Shown: positions 42,685 through 52,178, counted from the first letter of the stretch. The stretch is 64,000 nucleotides of DNA from Winogradskyella ouciana (GCF_009709615.1 NZ_WJYA01000002.1:186001-250000); one strand, 5' to 3'. Program-made: numbers and translations. The notes: generated by a model not told the origin, from the letters alone.

Positions 42685-42862
42685 AATGCTATTGTTGATT
42701 ATTTAATGATAGTGTACCATTTGTCAACTATAATGATATTATGTAAAATATCCCAGAAGCTTTAGTATTATTGGTTTTAATGTGCAGTACTTGGGCATTA
42801 AACTAGAAACGGTTTGCTTCGCAGAGTTAAAAAAGCACATGTCCTATAATTTGCCGTTATGT
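42659..42862. mobile_element. Possible 204-bp non-autonomous element (MITE-like)
   Basis: Left end ACATAACG...ATTATAGGACA (42659-42684) and right end TGTCCTATAAT...CGTTATGT (42840-42862) are inverted copies with a short internal mismatch. The interior has no ORF. No target-site duplication was confirmed. Confidence 0.5.
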
Positions 42863-43387
42863 CAAATGTCCGCTGTCAAACGCTCATTGCGTTGATAAAA
42901 TCAAATTACTATTGTAATTTATTTTATATGCAATTTCCAGCCGCTTGCCAGCCGCACAATAAAAGCTAACTTTTGATTACTATTTAAAAATCACGTAAAT
43001 GATAAAAATGTACGTGATAAAAAATTTTAGACGATTCTCGTGGATTGCCACAAGAGCATAAATTTTAAAAAAATAAAATTCTATGCACTTGTTATATTTT
43101 GAATTCCAAATTGACTTTTTTTAAGTTTCTAATATCTTTTGTCTTGAAACAAAAGAAACAAAAATTCAAGGCTGCATATAATTTTGGAAACAATTAACGG
43201 CTCATTCACTATATTTTAGGAAACTTTTGAACTAGCTAAGATTGCTTTGAAGTTCCATTTATAGTTAGACTTCTTTACGTTATGTATTACTAAACCCCTA
43301 AAATATGTACGCTCATTTCACCTATTGTTTTAACCAAAATTTTATGAGGCCGAGCTAAATATTGAAATTCTATTTTACATAATAATA

Positions 43388-44740
43388 CTAAATAGCAACT
43401 TTCTGCTTATTGGATATATCAATTGGCAAATCTATATCTTCATGATTGTTTTCCTCAACTTCAATAATCAAATTAGAAGCAATTAATTCAACAACATGAG
43501 CATTAACCGCATTACCAAGAGCTGCAAAACAGCTACCAAGATTTTCTGGTAATGATATTCCATTTAAAGATTGTATTCTTGCGCCTTCAATTGGTGTAAT
43601 ATACCTATTTTCCCAGCCAATAACAGGTATTTGAGTACTAACAGTTACCAAAGAAGGAAAAAAATCAGTTTTTTTAACTCTAACTCCAGAACCTCTAAAT
43701 TGTAATATATATTTAGATAAATCTCTCTCTCCTCCTTGAACATTCCATTCAAATTTTTGCCAACTAGACACACCTAAATCTTTAATTTTTTTCACAATTG
43801 GCTCCAACTCCACTTTATACTTTTCATAAAAAGCTCTATTGCTTCTTATGTAGTGCTTTTTCCAATTTGGAAATTGAATTGGTTCTTTTGTCTCCTTATG
43901 CAATTGATTTTTCTTTGCATAATTCGGTAAATTTTCAAATTTTTCTTTTCTAGTCATTCCTTTCAAAGGAATTCCAAACTTGCCTTTACATCTCCCTAAG
44001 GCATTAGAAGAACTTCTATATGGTATTTCATTTTCAAAAGGATAGGTTGCTCCAAATTCCATACTCCAAATTGGGAAACTAGGTAAGCTATCTTCTAAAG
44101 GAATTTTATTAATAAACTCTTGCCATAGCTTGATTACTGATATTTTTTCATTTTCAAGTTTAGTTGCTTCTTTAGGGTTTACGTCTAAAAATTCTAAAAT
44201 TGATTCTGTGGATTTTGAAGGTTCTGGCCAATTAAAATGTTGTAAACCATTTTTAGAGCCAATTATAAATATTCTTTCTCTATGTTGAGGAATACCAAAA
44301 TTATGAGGAGATAGAATTTCATCATCAATGAAATAACCTAATTTATTTTCAAGTTTATCTTTAATATACTTCCAGGTATTAAAATTATCATGACTTTTTA
44401 AATTTCGAACATTTTCTAAAATGAAGAACTCAGGTTCATGGTATTCAATAATGTCCACTAATTTATCAAAAAGATTACCATTTTTTTTATCATTAAGTCC
44501 AAACTGGTCACCTGCTTTCGAAAATGGCTGGCAAGGAAATCCTGCACATAAAATATCAAATTTAGGTATTTCACAAATGTCAACTTTTGTTATATCTCTA
44601 TTTACAGAAATATTAAAATTCTTTTCATAAAGTAAAGCTAAATTTTCTTTTTTCTCACTTGCAAAAACACACTCATGACCAAGATTTTCAAGAGCTACGT
44701 GAAATCCACCTAAACCAGCAAATAAATCTATAAACCTCAT
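43388..44740 (-). CDS. DNA (cytosine-5) methyltransferase
   Basis: 450 residues. Motif I FIDLFAGLGGFHVALE, motif IV AGFPCQPFSKAGDQFG with catalytic C70, motif VI FFILENVRNL (E109), motif VIII HNFGIPQHRERIFIIGS, a long target-recognition region (about 180-370), and C-terminal motifs IX/X (ARIQSLNGISLPENLGSCFAALGNAVNAHVVELIA). It methylates cytosine C5 in a specific site; the site cannot be deduced. Its ATG overlaps the stop of the next upstream gene by four bases (ATGA), so translation is coupled to the putative nuclease. Confidence 0.94.
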   Translation of the reverse strand: MRFIDLFAGLGGFHVALENLGHECVFASEKKENLALLYEKNFNISVNRDITKVDICEIPKFDILCAGFPCQPFSKAGDQFGLNDKKNGNLFDKLVDIIEYHEPEFFILENVRNLKSHDNFNTWKYIKDKLENKLGYFIDDEILSPHNFGIPQHRERIFIIGSKNGLQHFNWPEPSKSTESILEFLDVNPKEATKLENEKISVIKLWQEFINKIPLEDSLPSFPIWSMEFGATYPFENEIPYRSSSNALGRCKGKFGIPLKGMTRKEKFENLPNYAKKNQLHKETKEPIQFPNWKKHYIRSNRAFYEKYKVELEPIVKKIKDLGVSSWQKFEWNVQGGERDLSKYILQFRGSGVRVKKTDFFPSLVTVSTQIPVIGWENRYITPIEGARIQSLNGISLPENLGSCFAALGNAVNAHVVELIASNLIIEVEENNHEDIDLPIDISNKQKVAI

Positions 44741-45543
44741 ATTCCTTGAGTAATTTTATCATTACACCATTTAGACACTTCACTTCGTAAACTGGGTTCT
44801 ACATTCTTTTCATACAAGAAATTATATATTCTTAATCTATCAAAAAGCATCCCAAAACTTGAGGTTCTTTTATTCCAAGTCTTTTGTTGAACAAACTCCA
44901 CAGTAGAAATTGATTGTATAATATTTTCTGGAAACCAAACTAAATAATTAGTCCAATTGTTCATGTTTATTGCCCTCTTCTTTGCCCAATGCTTCCCAGC
45001 TGCACATTGTTGTAAAACATATAAATTAGAACTCCTTTTATCTTGAAAAGATTTATATCCTAAAACATCTACACCATCATCTTTATATGAGGAATCTGCC
45101 TGCATATTTCTAGTTTCATAACATAATTTTTCTATTTCATCTAAATTCTCATTAAATCCTTTTCCAGCAGGGAAACCAAAAGTAAAGACTTCACCATTAA
45201 GGAAATTTTTAAGTGCCTGTGCTGAAATTTTTTCAAATAAACCGGTTCCGCCAGAATTATCATTTGCCCCATTAAATGAATAATATAAACATAAAAAATA
45301 TTCAGGAATTTGATCCCATGAAAAATTTGGAGTAATCTTATTTCCTTTGACTTCGTAGATAGGTTTATTGTATAAAAATGTTCTCCATTCTAAAGTGGTT
45401 AGCCATCCATCAATAGTTTGTTCATCTACTCCAACTGCTAAATCACTTATTTTTGATTTACTTAGCGGCTGATTGTTTTTTAGTAGATTCAATTCAAGCC
45501 ATTCAATCTCTTTCCCAACTTTGAAACTAATATATTGTGACAT
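44737..45543 (-). CDS. Putative restriction nuclease (PD-(D/E)XK-like) of the island
   Basis: 268 residues, cytoplasmic. The N-terminal about 80 residues look like a winged-helix segment (KSKISDLAVGVDEQTIDGWL). A motif DDGVDVLGYKSF (155-166) followed by SNLYVLQQCAAGKHW (172-186) resembles a PD-(D/E)XK core with Q178/Q179 and K184 in place of ExK. No other nuclease motif is visible, and I cannot assign a named family. Tight coupling to the methyltransferase (4 bp overlap) and ParB-like gene (2 bp gap) favours a cognate restriction enzyme. Confidence 0.5.
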   Translation of the reverse strand: MSQYISFKVGKEIEWLELNLLKNNQPLSKSKISDLAVGVDEQTIDGWLTTLEWRTFLYNKPIYEVKGNKITPNFSWDQIPEYFLCLYYSFNGANDNSGGTGLFEKISAQALKNFLNGEVFTFGFPAGKGFNENLDEIEKLCYETRNMQADSSYKDDGVDVLGYKSFQDKRSSNLYVLQQCAAGKHWAKKRAINMNNWTNYLVWFPENIIQSISTVEFVQQKTWNKRTSSFGMLFDRLRIYNFLYEKNVEPSLRSEVSKWCNDKITQGI

Positions 45544-45545
45544 TA

Positions 45546-46739
45546 TTATGATAAATTACTTTTTAAAGCTGCAATCAATTCCTCTAATTCTGCAACTTGT
45601 TTTAACAACTCATCATCGTTTTTATATTTATATGCAAATTTTAAAGAAGTTTGTATCGCTCTATTTGCACTTACTAATTTTTTAGATAAATAATCTCTTT
45701 CACCACCAGTTCTTTCATATGCTCCTTCCAAATCTTTAAATTGAATTAAAAACTCTACGGCTTCAGGTTCTTTTACCACATGGCTTAACGTATTAGTTAT
45801 TTTTCTAGAATCTGTTAAAACAGGTTGTTCATTAGTTTCTTTATTTCCATAAATCCATGTCAGTAAATTTTTAAACTCATCCTGTTTATTTGATTCAACT
45901 AATTCATTTTCTAGGTCTACCTTTGCATAAGAGTCAACTCCAATATAATCTCTGATTGAGGCGGAATTATATGCAACTGTTAATAACGAAAACTTATTTA
46001 TAATTGGTCTAACATCAAAATCTTCAAGATTATTCTTTGCCTCTAAAAATAATTTATATGTTATGTATTGTTTCCTAAGTTTATCGGATCTATCGCCAAC
46101 AACTTTTTGTACTTGTTTTATTGAATCAGCTATTGAGAGTCCTTTTTCGAGTTCTTGATCGATAACACTAGCTGTGTAAGCTGCTTGAGCAAATGCTTCC
46201 CATTTTAGTAATCCTGCAATATGTCTTACTCCAAGGTAAGATGAAACATCCTCTCTTTTCTCATAAATTATACAAGGAATGTTTGTTATATCTAATACAA
46301 CAGAATCATTATTGGTTTTTGGATAAAATTTATCAATTCCTAACTTTTTCCTTAAAGTTGTATCGGTTATTAGCTTTATTGCCGAAGTTCTTCTATTTCC
46401 TTCAACTACGGTAAAACTAATCTCATCATGGTCAATTAAGTTACTAATAGCATCAGCTAAATCATCAGGATTTTGATAAGTCGAAAACGAAAAATCTGCA
46501 GGTATTTTATTAGGTACTACTATTATTGGTTCTTCGTCAAAATATCCATTTTCGACTAAAGACATTGCCACGACTTCAGTGTCAAAATTTTCATAAAGAA
46601 CTGAAATTAAATCGAATTGAGTCGCCTCATCTGGATTTTCTAAATAAGGTACTAAACGAGGGTTCTTTTTATCAACTTGAATTAAATCAATTTGAATATC
46701 TAATTGTGGTCTTCTATTTCCTTTACCTGCAAAAGTCAT
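45546..46739 (-). CDS. ParB/Srx-like domain protein of the island
   Basis: 397 residues. The N-terminal about 150 residues resemble a ParB/sulfiredoxin domain: IDLIQVDKKNPRLVPYL, a helix VVAMSLVENGYFDEEPIIVVP, and FTVVEGNRRTSAIKLI with GNRR at 114-117 in the position of the ParB GERR nucleotide-binding motif. The remainder is helical and ends in a coiled coil (DELLKQVAELEELIAALK). It may bind or hydrolyse CTP/ATP or nick DNA. It lies between the HNH and nuclease genes in one operon and may be the sensor or regulator of the system. Confidence 0.68.
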   Translation of the reverse strand: MTFAGKGNRRPQLDIQIDLIQVDKKNPRLVPYLENPDEATQFDLISVLYENFDTEVVAMSLVENGYFDEEPIIVVPNKIPADFSFSTYQNPDDLADAISNLIDHDEISFTVVEGNRRTSAIKLITDTTLRKKLGIDKFYPKTNNDSVVLDITNIPCIIYEKREDVSSYLGVRHIAGLLKWEAFAQAAYTASVIDQELEKGLSIADSIKQVQKVVGDRSDKLRKQYITYKLFLEAKNNLEDFDVRPIINKFSLLTVAYNSASIRDYIGVDSYAKVDLENELVESNKQDEFKNLLTWIYGNKETNEQPVLTDSRKITNTLSHVVKEPEAVEFLIQFKDLEGAYERTGGERDYLSKKLVSANRAIQTSLKFAYKYKNDDELLKQVAELEELIAALKSNLS

Positions 46740-46799
46740 TGATTAGCGTTATTTATAACAAATATAAAGATATTATCCAATTTTTATCTTATTCGATAA

Positions 46800-47516
46800 T
46801 CATATAAGTTTTTTAATTTCCTCTAATGAATATGCGGGCTTTCTTTTATGTAACATGGCATGACAATTAGGACAGACAGGTACTAAATCTAAAATAGGGT
46901 TTAACTCATATTCAGCACCTATTGAAGATATATCTATTATGTGATGAACGTGTATAAAATGTCTTCCAATCTCACCATATTTTTTCTCAAAGTCAAAGTC
47001 ACAGATTTGACATATGTAGCCATAATAATCAATACATTTATTTCGAGCCGCTGTATTTCTTTCGAACACATTGACATATACTTTTTTTGACTTACCTTCT
47101 AAAAATTTTTCACTTTTTTCTATTTCGTCTGGAAAAACTAGTTGAGTTTTATTTTCTAGTTTTTCTAAATACTTATTATAAATTTTTCTTCGTTTTAAAA
47201 CTCTAGTATTAGATACGTTTTCATAATAATCTAAATGAGCGGATAAGGAAATTAAGGCGTTTTGCAATCCTTTTTCACCTTCATTCTCATAGATTTTACT
47301 TAAATAATATTCAGTACCAAAGACATTTGAATTTCTTGTCATAAGTTTTCCAATCATCATGCATTGATAGTTGTAAACATAATCTGATGCGGAATTTCGA
47401 TTCATTCCGAAATCTACTAACTCATCTAAACCTTTTTTTTGCGTTATTCTATTTTCATAAATACTTTTTGCTATTTCGAATGATTTTTTAATATGTTCTT
47501 GTGTGATTTTAGCCAT
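46800..47516 (-). CDS. HNH endonuclease of the island
   Basis: 238 residues from the ATG at 47516; the longer frame from 47573 runs into the right direct repeat and is rejected. An N-terminal helical domain (about 1-150) is followed by an HNH domain: NKCIDYYGYICQICDFDF, HFIHVHHIIDISSIG, NPILDLVPVCPNCHAMLHKR. The arrangement is like McrA-type and other zinc-bound HNH nucleases. Whether it cuts modified or unmodified DNA is unknown. First gene of the four-gene operon. Confidence 0.82.
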   Translation of the reverse strand: MAKITQEHIKKSFEIAKSIYENRITQKKGLDELVDFGMNRNSASDYVYNYQCMMIGKLMTRNSNVFGTEYYLSKIYENEGEKGLQNALISLSAHLDYYENVSNTRVLKRRKIYNKYLEKLENKTQLVFPDEIEKSEKFLEGKSKKVYVNVFERNTAARNKCIDYYGYICQICDFDFEKKYGEIGRHFIHVHHIIDISSIGAEYELNPILDLVPVCPNCHAMLHKRKPAYSLEEIKKLI

Positions 47517-47548
47517 TAAAACTTTTATTTTAAATATAATTAAAATTC

Positions 47549-47761
47549 CCATTCCACACACATTTTCCTCCACTCCTCTGCCCTTTCAGAAAAAGAGTAT
47601 TTCATTAACTAAGTAAAGAAAATAATAGATCAAATTTTTCTAGAAACTATGTCTTAACATGCGCTTTTAACCAAATCGAAGATTCATGAGCTCAATAATT
47701 TAAAATAGAAACCTTGTGAATAAAGCCCATGTTGTACATAACGCAAGTACATTATAGGACA
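47549..47761 (+). repeat. Direct repeat, right copy, flanking the island
   Basis: Same orientation and largely the same sequence as 42519-42684. It has the CCATTCCACACACATTTTCC block, TAACATGCGCTTTTAACC (47655) and the identical 37-nt block (47725-47761). A 49-base stretch absent from the left copy separates the last two blocks. It lies directly upstream of the HNH gene and may contain its promoter. Confidence 0.85.
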
Positions 47762-47812
47762 CAAAGCAACAATTAGCGTAATAGTGCTTTTGGGCAATAC
47801 TTGTTACATAAT
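47735..47812 (+). repeat. Dispersed TATAGGAC element, copy B
   Basis: Closely matches copy C at 31301-31372, including AACAATTAGCGTAATAG, GCTTTTGGGC and terminal ACATAAT. Its first half overlaps the island's right direct repeat. Confidence 0.78.
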
Positions 47813-47826
47813 TTATCATGAATGTT

Positions 47827-48882
47827 TTACAATCCCTTTGCCTCAAGCAAAATCTTAACAACACGACTATGCGTTATTTCCAATAAATTCCATTGATAAC
47901 CTTCAAAATCGGTAGTGTTCATAAACTGCACCACAACAGCATCAATATCCTTATGGTATTCTGCCATACATTGGTAACCTGGTGCCAAGCCTCCATGATT
48001 GAATTCATAAATAGACCTATAGATGTCCATTTCTTCTTCATCAAGCAGTGAACCATCGTTTAAAGCTCTTAAAAAAACACCGACATCTTCTGCTGTAGCT
48101 ATCATCATGCCGTTATTCTCGTCCTTAAAGTCCTTATCAATACCGACATAATAACCACTCATAACATCGTCTAGATTTACCTCGTCAATGGATCCAAATG
48201 TATTTTTCAGTCCAAGTGGTATTAAAATTTCTTTTTTGAAATACTCTTGACGGCTACCTCCTGTTACTTGTTCAATGATTCTAGAAAGCAATAAATAATT
48301 GGTATTTGAATAGCCATAATCTTTATTGGGCTCAAAGGTAGCTGGTAAATCGAGTGCATAGTCTAGCACATCGATATCAGTATTGGGTTGATTTTTCCAA
48401 AAATCAGGACTATCCGTAAAATTAGGAATACCACTTCGGTGTTGTACCATCATACGCAAGGTGATTTTATTGGCATTTTCAATTCTTCCTATAAGTTCTG
48501 GAAAATAATCAGAGAGGGTTTCATCTAAATCGATACGCTTTTCATGAGCTAATTTGGTAATAGCTACAGCGACATATAGCTTACTTATACTCGCTATTTT
48601 GAACAAAGCGTTTGGTTTAGCAGGAATTTTTTGGTCGCGATTATGATAACCAGCCGTGTAGAATGCTGGTGGTTTACCGGCTTCATCTACATATACAATA
48701 ACACCATCAAAGCCATAACTTAAAGTCTGGTCTACTTGTTCCTGAACAGTGTCTGGCAGTGGTAATAGCCATGCCTTTACTAAAATCCATGGCACAAACC
48801 ATAAGGATATAAAAGTCCCAACAAATAATACGATTCTGAATATCTGTTTTCCTTTTGAGGGCTTTTTTTTGGTGCTTTCCAT
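47827..48882 (-). CDS. Beta-lactamase-family serine hydrolase
   Basis: 351 residues. An N-terminal membrane anchor (IFRIVLFVGTFISLWFVPWILV) precedes a class C beta-lactamase/DD-peptidase-like domain: SxxK is SISKL, the YxN motif is YSNTNYLL, and the HxG-like motif is HGGLAPGYQ near the C-terminus. It may be a D-aminopeptidase, esterase or peptidoglycan enzyme; resistance function cannot be inferred. It is a single gene after the island's right repeat. Confidence 0.85.
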   Translation of the reverse strand: MESTKKKPSKGKQIFRIVLFVGTFISLWFVPWILVKAWLLPLPDTVQEQVDQTLSYGFDGVIVYVDEAGKPPAFYTAGYHNRDQKIPAKPNALFKIASISKLYVAVAITKLAHEKRIDLDETLSDYFPELIGRIENANKITLRMMVQHRSGIPNFTDSPDFWKNQPNTDIDVLDYALDLPATFEPNKDYGYSNTNYLLLSRIIEQVTGGSRQEYFKKEILIPLGLKNTFGSIDEVNLDDVMSGYYVGIDKDFKDENNGMMIATAEDVGVFLRALNDGSLLDEEEMDIYRSIYEFNHGGLAPGYQCMAEYHKDIDAVVVQFMNTTDFEGYQWNLLEITHSRVVKILLEAKGL

Positions 48883-49009
48883 AAATGTATACCGCTGATT
48901 GTAATTTAGGGTTCAAATATATCTTAGATCAGACTATGATTAAATTGTGAATTACCGAACTGTAATATGTTAGGGATGAATTGAGTTTTTTCTCTGTATA
49001 TATTAGACC

Positions 49010-50194
49010 TTACGCTTTATTCTTTTGAAACAATTCCTTAAACAAACCACGTGCTATTAATAGTTTCATGATCTCATTGGTGCCAGCATAAATTCTAGCC
49101 ACTCTATTATCGGCATACATACGTGCAATAGGATAATCCCACATATAGCCATAACCACCAAATAACTGTAGGCATTCGTCAACAACTTTACCATGCATTT
49201 CGGTGGCCACATATTTTGCTATAGAAGCATTTTCGGCAGTGAGCTGATGAGTAGAGACCAAACGTGTACAACGGTCTATAAAGGCTTGGTTGAGTTGCAA
49301 TTGAGCAGCACATTCTGCAAGTATAAATTGTGTGTTCTGAAATTGTGCAATAGGCTGTTTAAAAGCAGTTCTTGTGGAAGTATATGCTATCGTTTTTTCT
49401 ATGGCTCCCTCTGCTCCACCGATGGCAGCAAGTGCCACTGACAAACGTTCGCGTGCCAATTCTGTCATCATAATTTTAAAACCTTGACCCTCTTCTCCCA
49501 ATAGGTTGTCTTTTGGGACTTTTACATTATCAAAAAACAATTCGCAGGTATCTTGGGCTTTTAAGCCTATTTTTTTAAATGGCACTCCTTTGGTAAAACC
49601 ATCGAATGCGGTTTCTATAATTAATAAAGAGACGCCTTCATTTTCAGTTCCTGAATTGGTTTTCACGGCAACGATGGACATATCACACATATAGCCATTG
49701 GTGATAAATGTTTTTTGTCCGTTGACCAAATAATGATCACCTTTATCTTCTGCTATTGTTCGTATAGCTTTAAGGTCGCTACCGCAATTGGGTTCTGTCA
49801 TGCCAATTGAGGTAATCATTTTACCAGAAGCCATTTGAGGTAAGTAGTTTTGTTTCTGGGCTTCGGTGCCGTATTTTAAGAGATATGGTGCTACGATATC
49901 AGAATGTAGTGAGAAGCCTGGACCAGTTATACCTTCTTTGTTCATTTCTTCGATGAGTAAGGCACTAAAACTAAAATCCAATCCGCTGCCACCATAGTCT
50001 TCAGGCATATCGATACAGAGTAAACCCAATTCACCTGCACGTTCCCAAATAGCGCGATTGACCATGCCGTTTTCTTCCCATTCATCGATTTGATCCATCA
50101 TTTCATTTTGTATGAAGTCTTGAATCATACTCTGCATCATTTTATGTTCTTCTGATGCATAGATGTCGCGTTCTAATAGTACATTTTTTAACAT
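49010..50194 (-). CDS. Acyl-CoA dehydrogenase
   Basis: 394 residues, full length. Conserved parts are MTEPNCGSDLKAIRTIAE (FAD/substrate region), FITNGYMCDMSIVAVKT, ERLSVALAAIGGAEGAIEKTIAYTSTRTAFKQPIAQFQNTQF, and the C-terminal LQLFGGYGYMWDYPIARMYADNRVARIYAGTNEIMKLLIAR, which holds the catalytic acid region (GTNE). It oxidises acyl-CoA to trans-enoyl-CoA with FAD; chain length is unclear. A single gene. Confidence 0.94.
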   Translation of the reverse strand: MLKNVLLERDIYASEEHKMMQSMIQDFIQNEMMDQIDEWEENGMVNRAIWERAGELGLLCIDMPEDYGGSGLDFSFSALLIEEMNKEGITGPGFSLHSDIVAPYLLKYGTEAQKQNYLPQMASGKMITSIGMTEPNCGSDLKAIRTIAEDKGDHYLVNGQKTFITNGYMCDMSIVAVKTNSGTENEGVSLLIIETAFDGFTKGVPFKKIGLKAQDTCELFFDNVKVPKDNLLGEEGQGFKIMMTELARERLSVALAAIGGAEGAIEKTIAYTSTRTAFKQPIAQFQNTQFILAECAAQLQLNQAFIDRCTRLVSTHQLTAENASIAKYVATEMHGKVVDECLQLFGGYGYMWDYPIARMYADNRVARIYAGTNEIMKLLIARGLFKELFQKNKA

Positions 50195-50353
50195 GGCTTT
50201 GAAAAGGTTAATTCTATCTAAAGATAGTGCCTTTTTATGTTTTAATCTAATCTCAGTAGTTTACTTTAAACGAGAATTCATCAATTGGCAATTATGTGTT
50301 CAATACGCTTTTAATGATTTGGTTATAAGCTCTGTTCAGTCACGCTTAAAGAT

Positions 50354-50379
50354 AAAAAAAGCACCCAATGGATGCTTTT
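50354..50379 (-). terminator. Terminator
   Basis: On the minus strand AAAAGCATCC and GGGTGCTTTT pair with one wobble around ATT, followed by a T tract. It serves the lipoprotein gene at 50402. Confidence 0.75.
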
Positions 50380-50401
50380 GTAAACTGAACTTAAAATTTT
50401 A

Positions 50402-50902
50402 CTATTCAAAATCTATACGGACTTCAACAGTACCTTGTATGTCTCTTAGGTTGCTTTCTAATAAATTTGGTGTTTCACCATTAACAGTGCAAGAGCCACC
50501 TATACCACTTTGACAGCCACTACCCAAAATAACTATATGGTATTGCCCATTAATAATACCTAATTCGTAACCTGGAATCCAATTTGGTGGTGGTGCTCCA
50601 GGATCTGGAATGGGCTCACCATTTTGCCACGTAATTTGAAAACTTAAATGTGGTGCTGTCTCACAGGTATAAGTCAAGGTATATTGACTTGCGGTTGGCT
50701 GAACCGTAAATACTGCCCAAGCATAGACCTGTACATTGCTAAATTGTGGGCTAATATCTATATCGTACTGTTTGTACAATAAGGGATCTACATTAAACAC
50801 CATAGGGAGCTGCCCTTCGGGTTCATTACTGTCGTCACTAGAACAAGAGAAAATAAAACTTGCAGTGAGTAGAAGTACTACTAATTTTGTTGTGGTTTTC
50901 AT
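50402..50902 (-). CDS. Hypothetical lipoprotein
   Basis: 166 residues. The signal MKTTTKLVVLLLTASFIFSC has a lipobox-like FSC, with a serine/aspartate-rich SSDDSNEPEG linker, typical of Bacteroidetes surface lipoproteins. The mature part is beta-rich with four further cysteines (YTCETAP; GSGCQSGIGGSCTV). No family recognised. Confidence 0.6.
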   Translation of the reverse strand: MKTTTKLVVLLLTASFIFSCSSDDSNEPEGQLPMVFNVDPLLYKQYDIDISPQFSNVQVYAWAVFTVQPTASQYTLTYTCETAPHLSFQITWQNGEPIPDPGAPPPNWIPGYELGIINGQYHIVILGSGCQSGIGGSCTVNGETPNLLESNLRDIQGTVEVRIDFE

Positions 50903-51110
50903 AATTTTGATTTTGTTTATATAGCATCGATCAAAATCAAGAATGTCATCAAAAGTTATTTTCTAGACTTCACTACGCAACACTTCCATAGTCAAACTCT
51001 GCAAGACACCACGACTAATTCTACATACAATTTACAAACCCATAAATCTATGTTAATACAGTCCATGTGTATTCATTTTTCCTTATTTTAATGACAACTA
51101 AAAAACGATT

Positions 51111-52109
51111 ATGATACAGACCATTTTATTAAAAAATAGACCTAAAGGAACACCAAGTCCATCTGATTTTGAATTCATTAAGGAAGAGGATAGTCTAACT
51201 GTTGAAGATGGGCAACTACTTTTAGAAACGCTTTATGTTTCCGTTGATCCCTATTTAAGAGGAAGAATGAGTGACGCCAAATCTTATGTAGAACCATTTG
51301 AACTCAATAAACCCATTCATTCTGGTGTTATTGCTAAAGTTCTCGAGTCTAAAAATGACAACTTTAAGGAAGGTGATTATGTATCCGGAATGTTGGACTG
51401 GAAAACAAAACAAGTGTCGAGCGGCAAAGGACTTCAAAAAGTAGATCCTTCCAAAGCAGATTTAAGTGCATACTTAGGTATTTTGGGTATGACTGGCTTA
51501 ACGGCTTATTGTGGCTTAATAGAAATTGGGAAGCCAAAAGAAGGCGAAACATTAGTGGTGTCTGGTGCTGCAGGTGCTGTTGGTAGTGTCGTTGGACAAA
51601 TAGGAAAAATTTTAGGACTCAAAGTGATTGGTATTGCAGGTTCCGATGAAAAAGTTGAGTTGCTAAAATCTAAGTTTGGTTTTGATGCTGGCATCAATTA
51701 CAATACTACCGAAAATATAACAAAGGCTATTGCAGAAGTTGCACCAAATGGTGTGGATATATATTTTGATAATGTGGGAGGTCCTATTTCTGATGCTGTA
51801 TTGTTTAACATTAATAAATTTGCCAGAACGGTGAATTGTGGTGCCATAGCAGTGTATAACAATACCGAAATCCCAAAAAGTATTAGTGTACGACCATTTC
51901 TCATAAAAAATAGCGCTTCCATGCAAGGTTTTATAGTGTCTAATTTTGAAGACAAATTTCCACAAGCTATTAAAACCTTATCAGGTTGGTTAGCAGATGA
52001 CAAGCTCACCTATTCTGAAACAATCGTTGAAGGGTTTGAAAACATTCCTCAAGCCTTTATTGATTTGTTTGATGGTAAGAATAAAGGGAAGATGGTAGTA
52101 AAAATTTAA
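51111..52109 (+). CDS. Zinc-independent MDR-family NADP-dependent oxidoreductase
   Basis: 332 residues. N-terminal GroES-like domain (VSVDPYLRGRMSD) and Rossmann domain with SGAAGAVGSVVGQIGKILGLKVIGIAGSDEKVELL. FDNVGGPISDAVL and the C-terminal FDGKNKGKMVVKI are typical of the curcumin/leukotriene B4 dehydrogenase group. No zinc-binding cysteines are present. It reduces enones or alkenals with NADPH. A single gene with a strong terminator. Confidence 0.9.
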   Translation: MIQTILLKNRPKGTPSPSDFEFIKEEDSLTVEDGQLLLETLYVSVDPYLRGRMSDAKSYVEPFELNKPIHSGVIAKVLESKNDNFKEGDYVSGMLDWKTKQVSSGKGLQKVDPSKADLSAYLGILGMTGLTAYCGLIEIGKPKEGETLVVSGAAGAVGSVVGQIGKILGLKVIGIAGSDEKVELLKSKFGFDAGINYNTTENITKAIAEVAPNGVDIYFDNVGGPISDAVLFNINKFARTVNCGAIAVYNNTEIPKSISVRPFLIKNSASMQGFIVSNFEDKFPQAIKTLSGWLADDKLTYSETIVEGFENIPQAFIDLFDGKNKGKMVVKI

Positions 52110-52135
52110 ATAGCAGGCTAATAAATTATACTAGT

Positions 52136-52178
52136 AAAGGGAATTAAAAATGTGATCATCTTTTAATTCCCTTTTTTT
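52136..52178 (+). terminator. Terminator
   Basis: AAAGGGAATTAAAA (52136-52149) and TTTTAATTCCCTTT (52161-52174) form a perfect 14 bp stem with an 11 nt loop, followed by T residues. Confidence 0.85.

Larger units (their letters stand above)
42460..43387. other. Non-coding left flank of the methyltransferase island
   Basis: About 930 bases without a credible gene. It contains the left direct repeat (42519-42684), a 204-bp element with terminal inverted repeats (42659-42862), a hairpin ATCACGTA/TACGTGAT near 42992-43020, and TCTTTTGT/ACAAAAGA (43135-43156). The end (43369-43386) repeats the ATTCTATTTTACATAA sequence seen at 31292. Confidence 0.65.

Noticed and set aside
42865..42980. Short ORF after the TIR element
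   Set aside because: About 36 codons of low-quality sequence with no ribosome-binding or homology support.
43388..47516. Type I, BREX or DISARM system
   Set aside because: No specificity subunit, helicase, PglX/PglZ or DrmABC genes are present; only the four genes listed.
47517..47573. Extended N-terminus of the island HNH protein from 47573
   Set aside because: It runs into the direct repeat and the ATG at 47516 gives a natural start.
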